This document shows positions 1-9,810 of a DNA stretch of 64,000 nucleotides, piece after piece. Source of the DNA: an uncultured Polaribacter sp. Its GTDB lineage: Bacteria; Bacteroidota; Bacteroidia; Flavobacteriales; Flavobacteriaceae. Numbering within the stretch: position 1 is the first letter of the stretch; each line of letters opens with the position of its first letter. Under the pieces are notes generated by a model. It saw only the letters and a program-made list of their open reading frames with translations. It ran no database searches and was not told the DNA's origin. The DNA lies in NCBI GenBank assembly GCA_943788045.1, contig CALSOT010000002.1, forward strand, positions 800,310 through 864,309, given 5' to 3'. Both the position numbers and the translations under genes were made by a program.

Positions 1-185
1 ATTCGCATCATTTTAGATTTTTCAATCTCATCATGTTTTTGCAAGTTTATATAAATTTCTTCAAATATGTTTTTTGCATTTTGTTGCGCTAGAAGATAGT
101 CTTCTTTATGACTAGCAAACCAATCTCTATTATTATTTTTTTTTAAATTATTTAAAAATTGAAAACTAGTTTTCTCGAATTCCAT
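1..185 (-). CDS. DUF2461 family protein, 5' part only (cut by window edge)
   Basis: This is the first 61 codons of a minus-strand gene that runs off the left edge. The ATG is at 185 and the peptide begins MEFEKTSFQFLNNLKKNNNR, followed by a DWFASHK motif. The phenylalanine-rich start, the LKKNNNRDWF core and the following tyrosine are typical of the DUF2461 (TIGR02453) family, whose function is unknown. Full-length members have about 220 residues, so most of the gene lies outside. It is divergent from the DUF1853 gene that starts at 242, and the two share the 56-bp gap. Confidence 0.7.
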   Translation of the reverse strand, partial: MEFEKTSFQFLNNLKKNNNRDWFASHKEDYLLAQQNAKNIFEEIYINLQKHDEIEKSKMMR

Positions 186-217
186 TTTGATGATTTTTAA
201 AAGCTAAATTTACAAAA

Positions 218-225
218 TAGATTTG
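218..225 (+). promoter_or_regulatory. Bacteroidota-type -7 box ahead of the DUF1853 gene
   Basis: The octamer TAGATTTG matches the TAnnTTTG -7 consensus and lies 16 bp before the ATG at 242. I see no TTG at the expected distance upstream, so only half of the promoter is supported. Confidence 0.35.
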
Positions 226-241
226 TAACTTCGAATCAAAG

Positions 242-1053
242 ATGCATCAAAAAAATAAAGACATTCAGAAAAGATACGAGGGGTTTCTTCAGACAAACTA
301 TCTTTGGAAAAAAAAATTAATATACGAATTAGAACAATTTGAAATTGAAGCTAAATCCCAGAAAATTGACATTGAAATAAATGAAAAATTAAGACTTGGA
401 AAGTATGTAGAGCGTTTCGTATCTCACCAACTCAGTCAAGAAGATTCGATCTCAATTATATCTGAAAACATTCAAATTCAGCGAGAAAAAATTACTTTAG
501 GAGAATTAGATTGTATCATAAAAAAAGGAAGAAAATTATTCACTTGGAGATTGTATATAAGTTTTATTTGTATGACGCTTCTATTGGTAAAAGTGAAATT
601 GATCATTTTATTGGGCCAAACAAAAATGATTCTTTGGTGGATAAACTAATAAAACTGAAAGAGAAACAACTCCCTCTTCTTTATTCAGAGGAATGTGCTG
701 AATATTTAAAGTCGCTTAATTTACGAGCAAATACTTTAGAACAAAAAGTATACTTTAAATCCCAGTTATTTCTTCCATTCTCCAATAAAAACATTCAGTT
801 AAAAGTTTTAAATGAAGATTGTGTTACAGGATTTTACGTTCATCAAAAAGAACTCACACTTTTTAAAAATTGTAAGTTTTATATTCCTTCCAAAAAAGAT
901 TGGATTATCATTCCTCACAAAAATGTTACCTGGTTGAAATATGAAGATTTTAAACAAATTTTTATCACCTATTTTGAAAAAAAATCATCACCATTATGTT
1001 GGTTGAAAAAACAAAATGGAGAAATTTTAAAACTATTTTTGGTTTGGTGGTAA
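242..1053 (+). pseudogene. DUF1853 family protein, broken by one frameshift
   Basis: Two overlapping frames together make one DUF1853 protein of about 270 residues, the normal length. The first frame (from ATG 242) carries the N-terminal half ending in LGELDCIIKKG. The second continues with IHLEIVYKFYLYD and FIGPN and ends with the aromatic tail FLVWW, as in flavobacterial DUF1853 proteins. The switch is a -1 shift (one base missing) between about 520 and 540, next to a run of seven A at 520-526. The TTG at 511 is not a credible independent start, because the downstream piece begins in the middle of the conserved domain. A sequencing error, a real mutation or ribosomal slippage are all possible. 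The function of the family is unknown. Confidence 0.75.
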
Positions 1054-1082
1054 TTTGCAGGGATTCAATTCACCTGTTTATT

Positions 1083-2057
1083 TTAAATTTTTTTTAACAG
1101 AGATTCGACTTGATTTTTATCATCCATTTTATGAAGATCCCAATAAAGGTTATAGTTAATTTGCTCCCCAATTGACAAGGTTTTTTCTGGGCTCAAACAC
1201 TCTAATTCTGTAAACAAATTATTTCCAAAAATAGTGACAGAAGTGCCACCATCTGGATAAAATTCTCTGAGTTCTTCTACAAAATTAAATTGTTCTATGA
1301 ATACTTGTTGGTTTAAATGAGCTGCTACCCATTTTTTTGAATCAGCACCTACTTTTTGGGGTTCACTTTCTGAGGATTTAATTTCTAAAATATTTGAGTT
1401 TACGGTGACATTTGAAGTAGCGTTATTTTTAGAATCAGGCCATACAGGGATCATAAAACCATCTTTAAAAACACTTTTCTCATGAATTGGTAGATAGCTA
1501 ACATTGGGCGTTTTAATTTTTGATAAGCTCCAAATTGTTAAAGGAATTTTTTCTATTTGCTGATTTTGTGCAGCTATTCTTTTTATCAATTCTTGTTCTA
1601 TTTTAACTCTTGTTCCTTTTTCTGATATTGTGATCGTTCGTTTTATTTGTATTCCTAACAACGTGCTAATTGGACTCTCTAAAACAACTCCATTATCTAA
1701 ACATGTCGCTTTATAAGCACTGGCATTGATATAAGGATCTGGAACATGCCTGCTTCCTGTAAGAAGATGAAAATATTCCTCAGAACAAGGTAAAACTCTA
1801 TTACCCCCGATATCTGGAGCCTGAATGTTTTCATCTTTTTTGTAATACTCACCTAATGAAAACTCAACACCGTCAAATCCTTGGTTTTCATAAAAAATAT
1901 TCTCTCCCTCTAGAAAACTAAAATGAAGAATCCTTCCTGTTTCAGGAACAACTATAATTTTTATATCTGAATTGGAAATTTCTATTGATTTTTTCCAACC
2001 TCTATATGTTTTATTTTTGATTACAATAACTGACATCTCATTTATTTTCAATTGCAA
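1083..2057 (-). CDS. DUF4380-like domain protein
   Basis: A 324-residue soluble protein without signal peptide or membrane segment. The opening region contains VVPETGRILHF followed by a segment rich in beta strands, and the middle contains PDIGGNRVLP. This layout resembles DUF4380 proteins, which have a galactose-mutarotase-like beta-sandwich fold; the match is by eye only. A catalytic role on a sugar is possible but cannot be shown. The start may be the second methionine (MSVIVIKNK, codon at 2036), since the first seven residues are atypical. It converges with the DUF1853 gene, and the gap of 29 bp leaves little room for a terminator. It is divergent from the methyltransferase gene. Confidence 0.5.
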   Translation of the reverse strand: MQLKINEMSVIVIKNKTYRGWKKSIEISNSDIKIIVVPETGRILHFSFLEGENIFYENQGFDGVEFSLGEYYKKDENIQAPDIGGNRVLPCSEEYFHLLTGSRHVPDPYINASAYKATCLDNGVVLESPISTLLGIQIKRTITISEKGTRVKIEQELIKRIAAQNQQIEKIPLTIWSLSKIKTPNVSYLPIHEKSVFKDGFMIPVWPDSKNNATSNVTVNSNILEIKSSESEPQKVGADSKKWVAAHLNQQVFIEQFNFVEELREFYPDGGTSVTIFGNNLFTELECLSPEKTLSIGEQINYNLYWDLHKMDDKNQVESLLKKI

Positions 2058-2088
2058 AAATGATAAAAAAAGGGATGTAATTGTATAT

Positions 2089-2096
2089 TATTTTTG
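2089..2096 (+). promoter_or_regulatory. -7 box ahead of the methyltransferase gene
   Basis: TATTTTTG fits TAnnTTTG and sits 28 bp before the proposed TTG start at 2125. There is no well-spaced TTG at -33. Confidence 0.3.
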
Positions 2097-2124
2097 TAAT
2101 AATACTTTTTTTTAAATAGTATCT

Positions 2125-2841
2125 TTGAGTAACCTAGCTCAAACAAGACATTTTAACTCTCAAAGAAAGTTTTTGAAAAATATTAGAAAAAAAATCAAAA
2201 AGCCGTGGCCCACAAAAGATGCAATGGAGCAAGTGTATGAAATGCACCTTTGGGGCAATAATAACTCTAAATTTTATTCAGGAATAGGATCACATGACCC
2301 CGAGATAATAGACCCTTACATTGCCGTCGTTTCTTCCTTTTTGAACTCTTTTAAAAACCCTATCATTGTCTGTGATCTTGGCTGTGGAGATTTTAATATA
2401 GGAAAAAATCTTGTAAATTTTAGCCAAAAGTATATCGCAGTAGATGTTGTATCCAACCTAATCAATCATAATAAAAATAAATTTAAAAATGAAAAATTAG
2501 AGTTTCAATGTTTAGATATTGCAGTAGATGAACTACCACCCGGAGATTGTGCGCTCATAAGACAGGTATTACAACATTTGTCTAATATGGAAGTAATGCA
2601 AATTGTTCATAAACTAAAGAAATTTAAATATGTCATTGTTACTGAACACATCCCCAATAATGCATTTACACCTAATAAAGAAATTATTTCAGGACAAGGT
2701 ACTAGACTAAAAAAACAAAGTGGAATAGACCTATTAGCTTCTCCATTTAACTTCAAGGTAAAAGAAAAAAGGGAATTATTAGAAATTCGACAAAACAATA
2801 ACAAAGGTGTCATAACTACCACTCTTTACAAACTTTTTTGA
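2125..2841 (+). CDS. Class I SAM-dependent methyltransferase
   Basis: A 238-residue protein with the SAM-binding motif I VCDLGCGDFNIG near residue 92, then an acidic residue at the end of the next strand (KYIAVDVV) and the catalytic-region block IRQVLQHLS. These are hallmarks of the Rossmann-fold class I methyltransferases. The N-terminal part contains MEQVYEMHLWG, which in relatives precedes the fold, so the gene must start upstream of that ATG (2223). An in-frame stop lies at 2113, and between it and the domain the only usual start codon is TTG 2125, which I therefore chose. The substrate cannot be told from sequence. No operon partner follows. Confidence 0.75.
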   Translation: MSNLAQTRHFNSQRKFLKNIRKKIKKPWPTKDAMEQVYEMHLWGNNNSKFYSGIGSHDPEIIDPYIAVVSSFLNSFKNPIIVCDLGCGDFNIGKNLVNFSQKYIAVDVVSNLINHNKNKFKNEKLEFQCLDIAVDELPPGDCALIRQVLQHLSNMEVMQIVHKLKKFKYVIVTEHIPNNAFTPNKEIISGQGTRLKKQSGIDLLASPFNFKVKEKRELLEIRQNNNKGVITTTLYKLF

Positions 2842-2950
2842 ACTGTATCATTTTAATTTATTTTCTCTAAAAACAATGAGCACTACCAATAAAACTTGGC
2901 ATAAGAATTGATTTTATTAAGGTCCATAGAAACAATATAAAAAACAAAAC

Positions 2951-2963
2951 ACTGATAATCAGT
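2951..2963. promoter_or_regulatory. Short palindrome upstream of lon
   Basis: ACTGATAATCAGT is a perfect 6+1+6 inverted repeat, a shape typical of a regulator binding site. It lies 86 bp before the proposed lon start. The binding protein is unknown, and a match this short in AT-rich DNA could be chance. Confidence 0.3.
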
Positions 2964-2981
2964 TGTTTGTATAAATTAAAT

Positions 2982-3016
2982 TGACATCATTTTTTTAATT
3001 TAAAAAAAAAATGTCA
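2982..3016. promoter_or_regulatory. Inverted repeat in the lon leader
   Basis: TGACAT (2982-2987) is mirrored by ATGTCA (3011-3016), and the tracts between them (T-rich on the left, A-rich on the right) also pair, giving arms of about 17 nt with few mismatches. It ends 20 bp before the preferred lon ATG at 3037. It could be an operator or an mRNA hairpin that controls lon translation. Confidence 0.4.
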
Positions 3017-3036
3017 GTATGACAGAGATATATCAA

Positions 3037-5490
3037 ATGAGCAAACCAAAAATAATGCATTTAGACAATTTGTCGCTTCAAAATATGTTAAATGAAGATT
3101 CTGAATTAATTCCTTTAATGACACCAGAAGATGAGGAAATCATTAATAAGGAAAGTGTACCAGAAGTTTTACCTATTTTACCTTTAAGAAATACCGTTTT
3201 ATTTCCAGGGGTTGTAATACCTATTACGGCTGGTAGAGATGCTTCAATTCAATTAATTAAAGACGCTAACAAAGGAGATAAAGTAATTGGAGTTGTTGCA
3301 CAAAAAAACGAAGACGTTGAAAAGCCTGGTTTAAAAGATATTTATACAACTGGAGTTGTTGCTCAAATTTTACGTGTTTTAAAAATGCCTGATGGAAACA
3401 CAACTGTAATTATTCAGGGTAAAAAGCGTTTCGAAATTGATGCAATTATTCAAGATAAACCTTATTTAAAAGCTACTGTAAAAGAAGCATTTGAAGATAG
3501 AGAAGTTGAAGATAAAAAAGAATTTGAAGCGATTATTGAATCAATTAAAGAACAAGCTTTAGAAGTAATTAAGGAAAACCCTATGTTACCTACAGAAGCC
3601 TCTTTTGCAATTAAAAACATAAAATCAGATTCCTTTTTGGTGAATTTCATTTCATCAAACATGGATTTAAAAGTTGCCCAAAAACAAATAATTTTAGAAA
3701 ATAACAATCTTAAAGAACGTGCTTTATTAACTTTAAAAAGTTTAAATAAAGAGCTTCAAAAATTACAATTACGTAATGATATTCAATCTAAAACTCGTGA
3801 AGATTTAGACCAACAACAACGTGAATATTATTTAAATCAGCAATTAAAAACCATACAAGAAGAATTGGGTGGAGCTTCTAACGACCAAGAGTTAGAAGAA
3901 ATGCTGACACAATCAAAAACTAAAAAGTGGGATAAAGAAGTTGCTAAAACTTTTATAAAAGAATTAAACCGCTTAAAAAGAATGAATCCACAAGCTGCCG
4001 AATATGGTGTTCAGAGAAGCTATTTAGAATTATTACTAGAATTACCTTGGGGAATTTATTCTGAAGATAAATTCGATTTAAAATTTGCAACAAAGGTTTT
4101 AAATAAAGATCACTTTGGTTTAGAAAAAGTGAAGGAAAGAATAATAGAACATTTAGCCGTTTTAAAGTTAAGAGGTGATATGAAATCTCCAATTATATGT
4201 TTATACGGTCCTCCAGGAGTTGGTAAAACCTCTTTAGGGAAATCTGTAGCAGAAGCATTAGGACGTAAATATGTGCGTATGTCTTTAGGTGGTTTGCGTG
4301 ATGAAGCCGAAATTAGAGGACACAGAAAAACATATATTGGTGCAATGCCAGGGCGGTTAATTCAGAATTTGAAAAAATCCGGGACTTCAAACCCAGTATT
4401 TGTATTAGATGAAATTGACAAATTAGGTCAAAGTCATCAAGGAGATCCTTCCGCAGCAATGCTAGAGGTTTTAGATCCAGAGCAAAACGAAACTTTTTAC
4501 GACAATTATTTAGAAGTTGGTTACGATTTATCAAAAGTACTTTTTATAGCAACAGCAAACAATTTAGGACAGATTCCTTGGGCACTGCGAGATAGAATGG
4601 AAATTATAAATGTTTCTGGTTATACAATTGAGGAAAAAATAGAAATCGCAAAAAGACATTTATTACCAAAACAATTAAAAGAACATGGCTTAACCATTAA
4701 AAACTTAAAATTAGGTAAAAAACAATTAGAACAAATTGTTGAAGGCTACACGCGTGAATCTGGTGTTCGTGGTTTAGAAAAGAAAATTGCCAAAGTGGTT
4801 CGTTTCGCTGCAAAATCTATTGCTTTAGAGGAAGATTATGATGTTGCTATTTCCTCTGAAAAAGTAGAAGAAATTCTAGGAACACCAAGAAATAAGGATA
4901 AATTCGAAAATAATGATGTTGCTGGTGTTGTTACAGGTTTAGCTTGGACACAGGTTGGTGGAGACATTTTATTTATAGAATCTATTTTATCAAAAGGGAA
5001 AGGAGCACTTTCTATTACTGGTAATCTCGGAACGGTAATGAAAGAATCTGCAACTATTGCACTACAATATATTAAATCAAATGCTGAAGAATTTGGCATT
5101 AAACAGGATGTTTTAGAAAAGTATAATGTACATATTCATGTACCAGAAGGAGCAACGCCAAAAGATGGTCCTAGTGCCGGTATAACAATGTTAACTTCTT
5201 TAATATCCTCTTTTACACAGCGTAAAGTAAAAAATAAGTTAGCAATGACTGGTGAAATTACATTACGTGGCAAAGTTTTACCAGTTGGCGGTATTAAAGA
5301 AAAAATATTGGCTGCAAAAAGAGCAAACATTAAAGAAATTATTTTATGTAAAGAAAATGAAAAAGACATTTTAGAAATAAAAGAAAGCTACTTAAAAGGC
5401 ATGACTTTTCATTATGTTACAGACATGAAAGAGGTAATAAATATTGCACTTACAAAGCAAAAAGTAAATAATGCTAAGAAATTAGCATAA
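3037..5490 (+). CDS. lon: ATP-dependent protease Lon
   Basis: Cytoplasmic AAA+ protease that degrades misfolded and regulatory proteins. From the ATG at 3037 it has 817 residues: N-terminal substrate-recognition domain, AAA+ module with Walker A GPPGVGKT (391-398), and C-terminal serine-lysine protease domain. The catalytic Ser713 is in DGPSAG, and Lys756, 43 residues later as in E. coli Lon, is in VGGIKEK. An in-frame ATG at 3019 would add six residues. I prefer 3037 because flavobacterial Lon proteins begin near MSKPK and the inverted repeat would otherwise abut the start. It appears to be a single-gene unit with its own terminator. Confidence 0.97.
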   Translation: MSKPKIMHLDNLSLQNMLNEDSELIPLMTPEDEEIINKESVPEVLPILPLRNTVLFPGVVIPITAGRDASIQLIKDANKGDKVIGVVAQKNEDVEKPGLKDIYTTGVVAQILRVLKMPDGNTTVIIQGKKRFEIDAIIQDKPYLKATVKEAFEDREVEDKKEFEAIIESIKEQALEVIKENPMLPTEASFAIKNIKSDSFLVNFISSNMDLKVAQKQIILENNNLKERALLTLKSLNKELQKLQLRNDIQSKTREDLDQQQREYYLNQQLKTIQEELGGASNDQELEEMLTQSKTKKWDKEVAKTFIKELNRLKRMNPQAAEYGVQRSYLELLLELPWGIYSEDKFDLKFATKVLNKDHFGLEKVKERIIEHLAVLKLRGDMKSPIICLYGPPGVGKTSLGKSVAEALGRKYVRMSLGGLRDEAEIRGHRKTYIGAMPGRLIQNLKKSGTSNPVFVLDEIDKLGQSHQGDPSAAMLEVLDPEQNETFYDNYLEVGYDLSKVLFIATANNLGQIPWALRDRMEIINVSGYTIEEKIEIAKRHLLPKQLKEHGLTIKNLKLGKKQLEQIVEGYTRESGVRGLEKKIAKVVRFAAKSIALEEDYDVAISSEKVEEILGTPRNKDKFENNDVAGVVTGLAWTQVGGDILFIESILSKGKGALSITGNLGTVMKESATIALQYIKSNAEEFGIKQDVLEKYNVHIHVPEGATPKDGPSAGITMLTSLISSFTQRKVKNKLAMTGEITLRGKVLPVGGIKEKILAAKRANIKEIILCKENEKDILEIKESYLKGMTFHYVTDMKEVINIALTKQKVNNAKKLA

Positions 5491-5497
5491 ATATAAA

Positions 5498-5542
5498 ATG
5501 CCTCTAGTAATCTGAAAAAAAAGAATCTAGAGGCATTTTTTA
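5498..5542 (+). terminator. Rho-independent terminator after lon
   Basis: The arms ATGCCTCTAG and CTAGAGGCAT (10 bp, perfect) flank an A-rich loop and are followed by a run of T. It begins 8 bp after the lon stop codon. Confidence 0.85.
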
Positions 5543-5945
5543 TTTACTTAAAATCAAATATCTAAGATTTATAAAGTGGTCAACCACCAACATTACCAAA
5601 GACAATACATTTAGAATTTACAGAATTACTGCTTTTATCTTCACAAAACATAAATTACATTTGAAAAAATAATGTAATTTTCCATTCTTTTTCAGAATTA
5701 TCAAAAAATGAATAGTTAATTCTTAGATTATTGGATAATATTTTTTTTTAAAAAGGCTGAATCCCTAATTAATGAAGAAAACCTAAATATTATCTCAAAC
5801 ATAGATTTTTCTGCTAAAAGGAAAAATAATGATCTTCATTTTCCTACACTTTTTTAAAGAAAAAATAACAAACTCCTATTTCCGAAATCAATTTATCAAC
5901 AAATATTGTTTATTCATTTCTGTACAAAATTCAGTGAATTTTGTG
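5543..5945. other. Gene-free stretch between lon and priA
   Basis: No supported gene. The longest plus-strand open stretch (about 5719-5857, ending TAA) has no acceptable start codon and no family resemblance that I recognise; it may be chance in AT-rich DNA or a decayed gene end. The priA -7 box lies at the right edge. Confidence 0.4.
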
Positions 5946-5953
5946 TAAATTTG
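5946..5953 (+). promoter_or_regulatory. -7 box for priA
   Basis: TAAATTTG matches TAnnTTTG. If it is used, transcription begins near 5960, which rules out a start at 5906 and supports the TTG at 6032. No correctly spaced TTG was found at -33. Confidence 0.4.
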
Positions 5954-6031
5954 AATGCTTACAGTGATTTTGAAATCATTCGTTACAGGTTAATTTCAAT
6001 TACTGTTATTTTCGCAAAAACAAAAAATTAT

Positions 6032-8476
6032 TTGCTACATTTTATAGACGTCATATTACCAATTCCTATTCAGCGAACATTTACATATTCTGTAACTGAA
6101 AACGAAGCTAATTTTCTTCAAAAAGGAATGCGTGTAGCTGTTTCTTTTGGAAAATCAAAAATGTATTCTGCACTGGTTTTAAAAATTCATCAAACAAAAC
6201 CAACATTATACGAAGCTAAAGAAATTTATCAAATTTTAGATGAAACACCTCTGGTGAATGAAAGACAACTGCAACATTGGCTTTGGATTTCTAATTATTA
6301 TATCTGTTCTTTAGGAGATGTTTATAGAGCTGCTCTGCCTTCTGCTTTTCTGCTAGAAAGTGAGACAATAATCAATAAAAATGAAACATTTACTGATGAA
6401 TCTATTTTAGCAGACGATGAGTTTTTAATTTTTGAAGCCCTACAACATCAATCTCAATTGACAATACAACAAGTTGCAGAAATTTTAGGAAAGAAAAAAG
6501 TAATGCCCATTGTAAACGGATTGATAAAAAAATCGGTAATTACAATTAAAGAAGAAATTTACGAACAATACAAACCTAAATTGGTGAAATATGTCCGTTT
6601 GCATTCTGATTATACTGCTGATGCTTCATTAACAAAATTATTAGAGAATTTATCTAGAGCGAAAAAACAAAGGGAAGCAGTTTTAAGCTTTTTTCAGTTA
6701 TCAACTTCTAAAAAACCAATAAAAGCGAAAGAATTAGAAGAAAAAGCTGCTGTTTCATCAACGATTTTAAAATCGCTTGAAGCTAAAAATATTTTTGAAT
6801 TTTATCATATCCAAACAGACAGAATTCAATATAAAGGTGATACAAATGAATTAAAAGTTTTAAATGAATTTCAAGAAAAAGCACTTTTAGAAATTAAAGA
6901 AACGTTTAAAGAAAAAGATGTTACACTTTTACACGGAATTACAAGTTCTGGAAAAACAGAAGTTTATGCAAAGTTAATTCAGGAAGTTTTAGATGAAGGA
7001 AAACAAGTTTTATTCTTGTTACCAGAAATAGCATTAACAACTCAAATTATAAACCGTTTACAATTTTATTTTGGTGAACAAATTTCTGTTTTTCATTCAA
7101 AATATTCAATGAATGAACGTGTCGAAGTTTGGAACAATGTTTTAGAAAATAAACCAAAAGCAAGAATCATTTTAGGAGCTCGTTCTTCTATTTTTTTACC
7201 ATTTTCTAATTTAGGACTAATTGTTGTTGATGAAGAACATGAAACTTCTTATAAACAATTTGAACCTTCACCAAGATATAATGCTCGTGATTCTGCCATA
7301 GTTTTAGCAAAAATTCACAAAGCAAAAATCTTATTAGGCTCTGCAACTCCATCTTTAGAAACTTATTTTAATGCGCAACAAAATAAATATGGTTTTGTAA
7401 AACTAAATAGACGCTATGGAAATGTACAATTGCCTAAAATTGAATTAATAGACCTAAAAGAAAAGCAACGGAAAAAGGAAATGAAAGGTCATTTTTCTGA
7501 TAGATTGCTAGAATTAATTCAAGAAGCTTTAGACTTAAAAGAACAGGTAATCTTATTTCAAAATAGACGGGGATTTTCTCCAGTTGTTGAGTGTAAAACC
7601 TGTGGAGTTTCACCTCAATGTCCAAATTGTGATGTAAGTTTAACGTTTCATAAATTTAGAAACGAATTACGCTGCCATTATTGCAATTATCAAAGAGCAA
7701 TGCCAAATAGCTGTGGCGCTTGTGGAAGTAATACCTTAGACAATAAGGGGTTTGGAACAGAACAAATTGAATTGGAATTAAAAGAAATTTTTCCCGGTTT
7801 TAAAATAGGAAGAATGGATTTAGATACCACTCGAGGTAAATATGGGTATCAAAAAATAATTGGTGCTTTTGAAGCAAAAGAAATTGATATTTTAGTGGGA
7901 ACACAAATGTTATCTAAAGGATTAGATTTTGAAAATGTTTCTTTAGTTGGTGTTTTAAGTGCCGATTCTATGCTTAATTTTCCCGATTTTAGAGCTCATG
8001 AAAGAGCTTATGACATGTTGGTACAAGTTTCTGGTAGAGCTGGTAGAAGTAAAAAACAAGGAAATGTTGCTATACAAACCTTTAATCCTCATCATCAAAT
8101 ATTACAGCAGGTTTCTACAACAAATTACAAAGAAATGTATAAAGAGCAACTGCAAGATCGTTGGCAATATAAATACCCGCCCTATTACAGATTGATTAAA
8201 ATAACACTAAAACACAAAGATTATAACAAAGTTGATAGTGGTATAAATTGGCTGTTTAAAGCTTTATACAACTCTTTTGGAGAAAATGTTTTAGGTCCTA
8301 CTGCTCCTGCTGTTTCTAGAATTAGAAATCAATATATTAAGAATGTTATCATTAAAATTCCAACTAAGCAGAGTTTAGCCAACACAAAAAAACAACTTCA
8401 AAAGATAAAAGATACTTTTGAAGCTGTTAAAGATTTTAGACCAATCCGATTTATAACTGATGTAGATCCGTATTAA
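6032..8476 (+). CDS. priA: Primosomal protein N' (replication restart helicase PriA)
   Basis: DEAH-type 3'-to-5' DNA helicase that reloads the replisome at stalled forks. With a TTG start at 6032 it has 814 residues and begins MLHFIDVILPIPIQRTFTYS, the normal PriA N-terminus. The open frame reaches back to a TTG at 5906, but the extra 42 residues are not PriA-like and overlap a -7 box. Visible features are the N-terminal DNA-binding domain, Walker A GITSSGKT (302-309), DEEH box (400-403), and a zinc module with four Cys pairs (such as CKTCG and CPNC) within the second helicase lobe. It stands alone and converges with the nucleotidyltransferase gene. Confidence 0.95.
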   Translation: MLHFIDVILPIPIQRTFTYSVTENEANFLQKGMRVAVSFGKSKMYSALVLKIHQTKPTLYEAKEIYQILDETPLVNERQLQHWLWISNYYICSLGDVYRAALPSAFLLESETIINKNETFTDESILADDEFLIFEALQHQSQLTIQQVAEILGKKKVMPIVNGLIKKSVITIKEEIYEQYKPKLVKYVRLHSDYTADASLTKLLENLSRAKKQREAVLSFFQLSTSKKPIKAKELEEKAAVSSTILKSLEAKNIFEFYHIQTDRIQYKGDTNELKVLNEFQEKALLEIKETFKEKDVTLLHGITSSGKTEVYAKLIQEVLDEGKQVLFLLPEIALTTQIINRLQFYFGEQISVFHSKYSMNERVEVWNNVLENKPKARIILGARSSIFLPFSNLGLIVVDEEHETSYKQFEPSPRYNARDSAIVLAKIHKAKILLGSATPSLETYFNAQQNKYGFVKLNRRYGNVQLPKIELIDLKEKQRKKEMKGHFSDRLLELIQEALDLKEQVILFQNRRGFSPVVECKTCGVSPQCPNCDVSLTFHKFRNELRCHYCNYQRAMPNSCGACGSNTLDNKGFGTEQIELELKEIFPGFKIGRMDLDTTRGKYGYQKIIGAFEAKEIDILVGTQMLSKGLDFENVSLVGVLSADSMLNFPDFRAHERAYDMLVQVSGRAGRSKKQGNVAIQTFNPHHQILQQVSTTNYKEMYKEQLQDRWQYKYPPYYRLIKITLKHKDYNKVDSGINWLFKALYNSFGENVLGPTAPAVSRIRNQYIKNVIIKIPTKQSLANTKKQLQKIKDTFEAVKDFRPIRFITDVDPY

Positions 8477-8535
8477 TTAACTTGTAAGTTTTAAAGGACT
8501 AAATATATACTTACCGCCATTGAAGGTAAAACACT

Positions 8536-9711
8536 TTAATAGTTTCTGTATTTTTTTGTTTCTTCAAAAACATATTCTAAAATTTTTTGTTCTTTTTCAT
8601 CAAAAATAATGTCTTTACGTTTCAGTACAATTTCAGCAACTTCAAAAACTTTATTGGTTTTATATTCTGTAAACCCAGATGCTCCTCCCCAACTAAAAGA
8701 AGGCACGAAGTTCCTGAAAAATCCACTTCCAAAAAGATTAGTACTTACTCCAATTACTGTTCCTGTATTAAACATGCTGTTAATACCGCATTTAGAATGA
8801 TCTCCCATCATTAAACCACAAAATTGCAATCCTGTTTTTGCAAAACGACCAGTATCATAATTCCACAACTTTACTTCAGCATAATTATTTTTAAGATTAG
8901 AATTGTTTGTATCAGCTCCTAAATTACACCATTCTCCGATAACAGAATTTCCTAAATATCCGTCATGCCCTTTGCTTGAATATGCAAATAAAACAGAATT
9001 ATTAACCTCACCTCCTACTTTACAAAAAGGACCTAACGTTGTTGCCCCATATATTTTAGTACCCATTTTTAGCACTGCTTTTTCACACATTGCAAATGGA
9101 CCTTTTACAGCAGAATTTTCTAAAATTACAGCATCTTTACCAATATAAATGGGACCTTTAGATGCATTTAAGGTTGCAAAAGTAATTTCTGCACCTTCTT
9201 CAATAAATATGTTTTCTTTATTAATATATCTTGTTCCTTCCGGTATTGGTTGAGATGCTCTACCTTCCGTAATTAAATCGAAATCTTGTTGAAGAGCTTC
9301 TGCATTTAAAGAAAAAATATCCCAAGTATTTTTTACTTGTAAAATATCTTCTTCAAATTCTATTTGTTTGTATTCATCAAAATTGACTTCTTCTTGAGAA
9401 TCAGATGTATAAAAAGCAATCACATCTTCTCCTTTAAAAATAGCTTCATTTTTTGATAGTTCTTTTATTTTTTCAACCAAGTGTTTTGTGGGTAAAAAAG
9501 AAGCATTTATCAAAATATTCTCTTCCATTTCTACCATCGGATATTTTTCTTCTAAATATTCTTCGGTAATAGTAGTTGTAGTTAAACCTAAATAGCTTTC
9601 CCACTTTTCTCGGATAGTTAAAATACCTATTCGGATATCTGCAACAGGTTTTGTATATGTAAATGGCAATAAAGCGTTTCTAACATCTCCATCAAATAAA
9701 ATATAGTTCAT
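8536..9711 (-). CDS. GlmU-like putative sugar nucleotidyltransferase
   Basis: A 391-residue cytoplasmic protein that begins MNYILFDGDVRNALLPFTYT, typical of the GlmU-like family found across Bacteroidota (TIGR03991 type). The N-terminal part resembles a degenerate nucleotidyltransferase. From about residue 165 come left-handed beta-helix hexapeptide repeats (for example GPIYIGKDAVI and GNSVIGEWCNLG), as in acetyltransferases of the GlmU type. The exact reaction is not established for this family. A -7 box lies 22 bp upstream. The gene is convergent with priA, with 59 bp between them. Confidence 0.85.
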   Translation of the reverse strand: MNYILFDGDVRNALLPFTYTKPVADIRIGILTIREKWESYLGLTTTTITEEYLEEKYPMVEMEENILINASFLPTKHLVEKIKELSKNEAIFKGEDVIAFYTSDSQEEVNFDEYKQIEFEEDILQVKNTWDIFSLNAEALQQDFDLITEGRASQPIPEGTRYINKENIFIEEGAEITFATLNASKGPIYIGKDAVILENSAVKGPFAMCEKAVLKMGTKIYGATTLGPFCKVGGEVNNSVLFAYSSKGHDGYLGNSVIGEWCNLGADTNNSNLKNNYAEVKLWNYDTGRFAKTGLQFCGLMMGDHSKCGINSMFNTGTVIGVSTNLFGSGFFRNFVPSFSWGGASGFTEYKTNKVFEVAEIVLKRKDIIFDEKEQKILEYVFEETKKYRNY

Positions 9712-9732
9712 TATTTTGTATTTATAATATCA

Positions 9733-9740
9733 CAAATTTA
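9733..9740 (-). promoter_or_regulatory. -7 box for the GlmU-like gene
   Basis: On the minus strand the sequence reads TAAATTTG, ending 22 bp before the ATG at 9711. Confidence 0.4.
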
Positions 9741-9757
9741 CTTTAAATAGTGCACAT

Positions 9758-9785
9758 AAAAAACCGACTGTAGAAATACAATCGG
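9758..9785 (-). terminator. Terminator after the CxxCH/T9SS gene
   Basis: On the minus strand CCGATTGTA and TACAGTCGG pair (one G-U pair) around a four-base loop and are followed by six T. It lies 26 bp beyond the stop codon at 9811. Confidence 0.75.
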
Positions 9786-9810
9786 CTGTAAAGTAATTGA
9801 ATAAAAAATA

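Noticed and set aside
511-1053. A separate 180-residue gene starting at TTG 511
   Set aside because: It begins in the middle of the DUF1853 domain and continues the frame at 242 after a single-base shift, so it is the second half of that gene.
5719-5857. Open stretch ending in KRKNNDLHFPTLF before priA
   Set aside because: No start codon, no recognised family, and a length that can occur by chance in AT-rich DNA.
5906-6031. N-terminal 42-residue extension of PriA
   Set aside because: Not PriA-like, TTG start, and it overlaps a -7 box; the family start is at the TTG at 6032.
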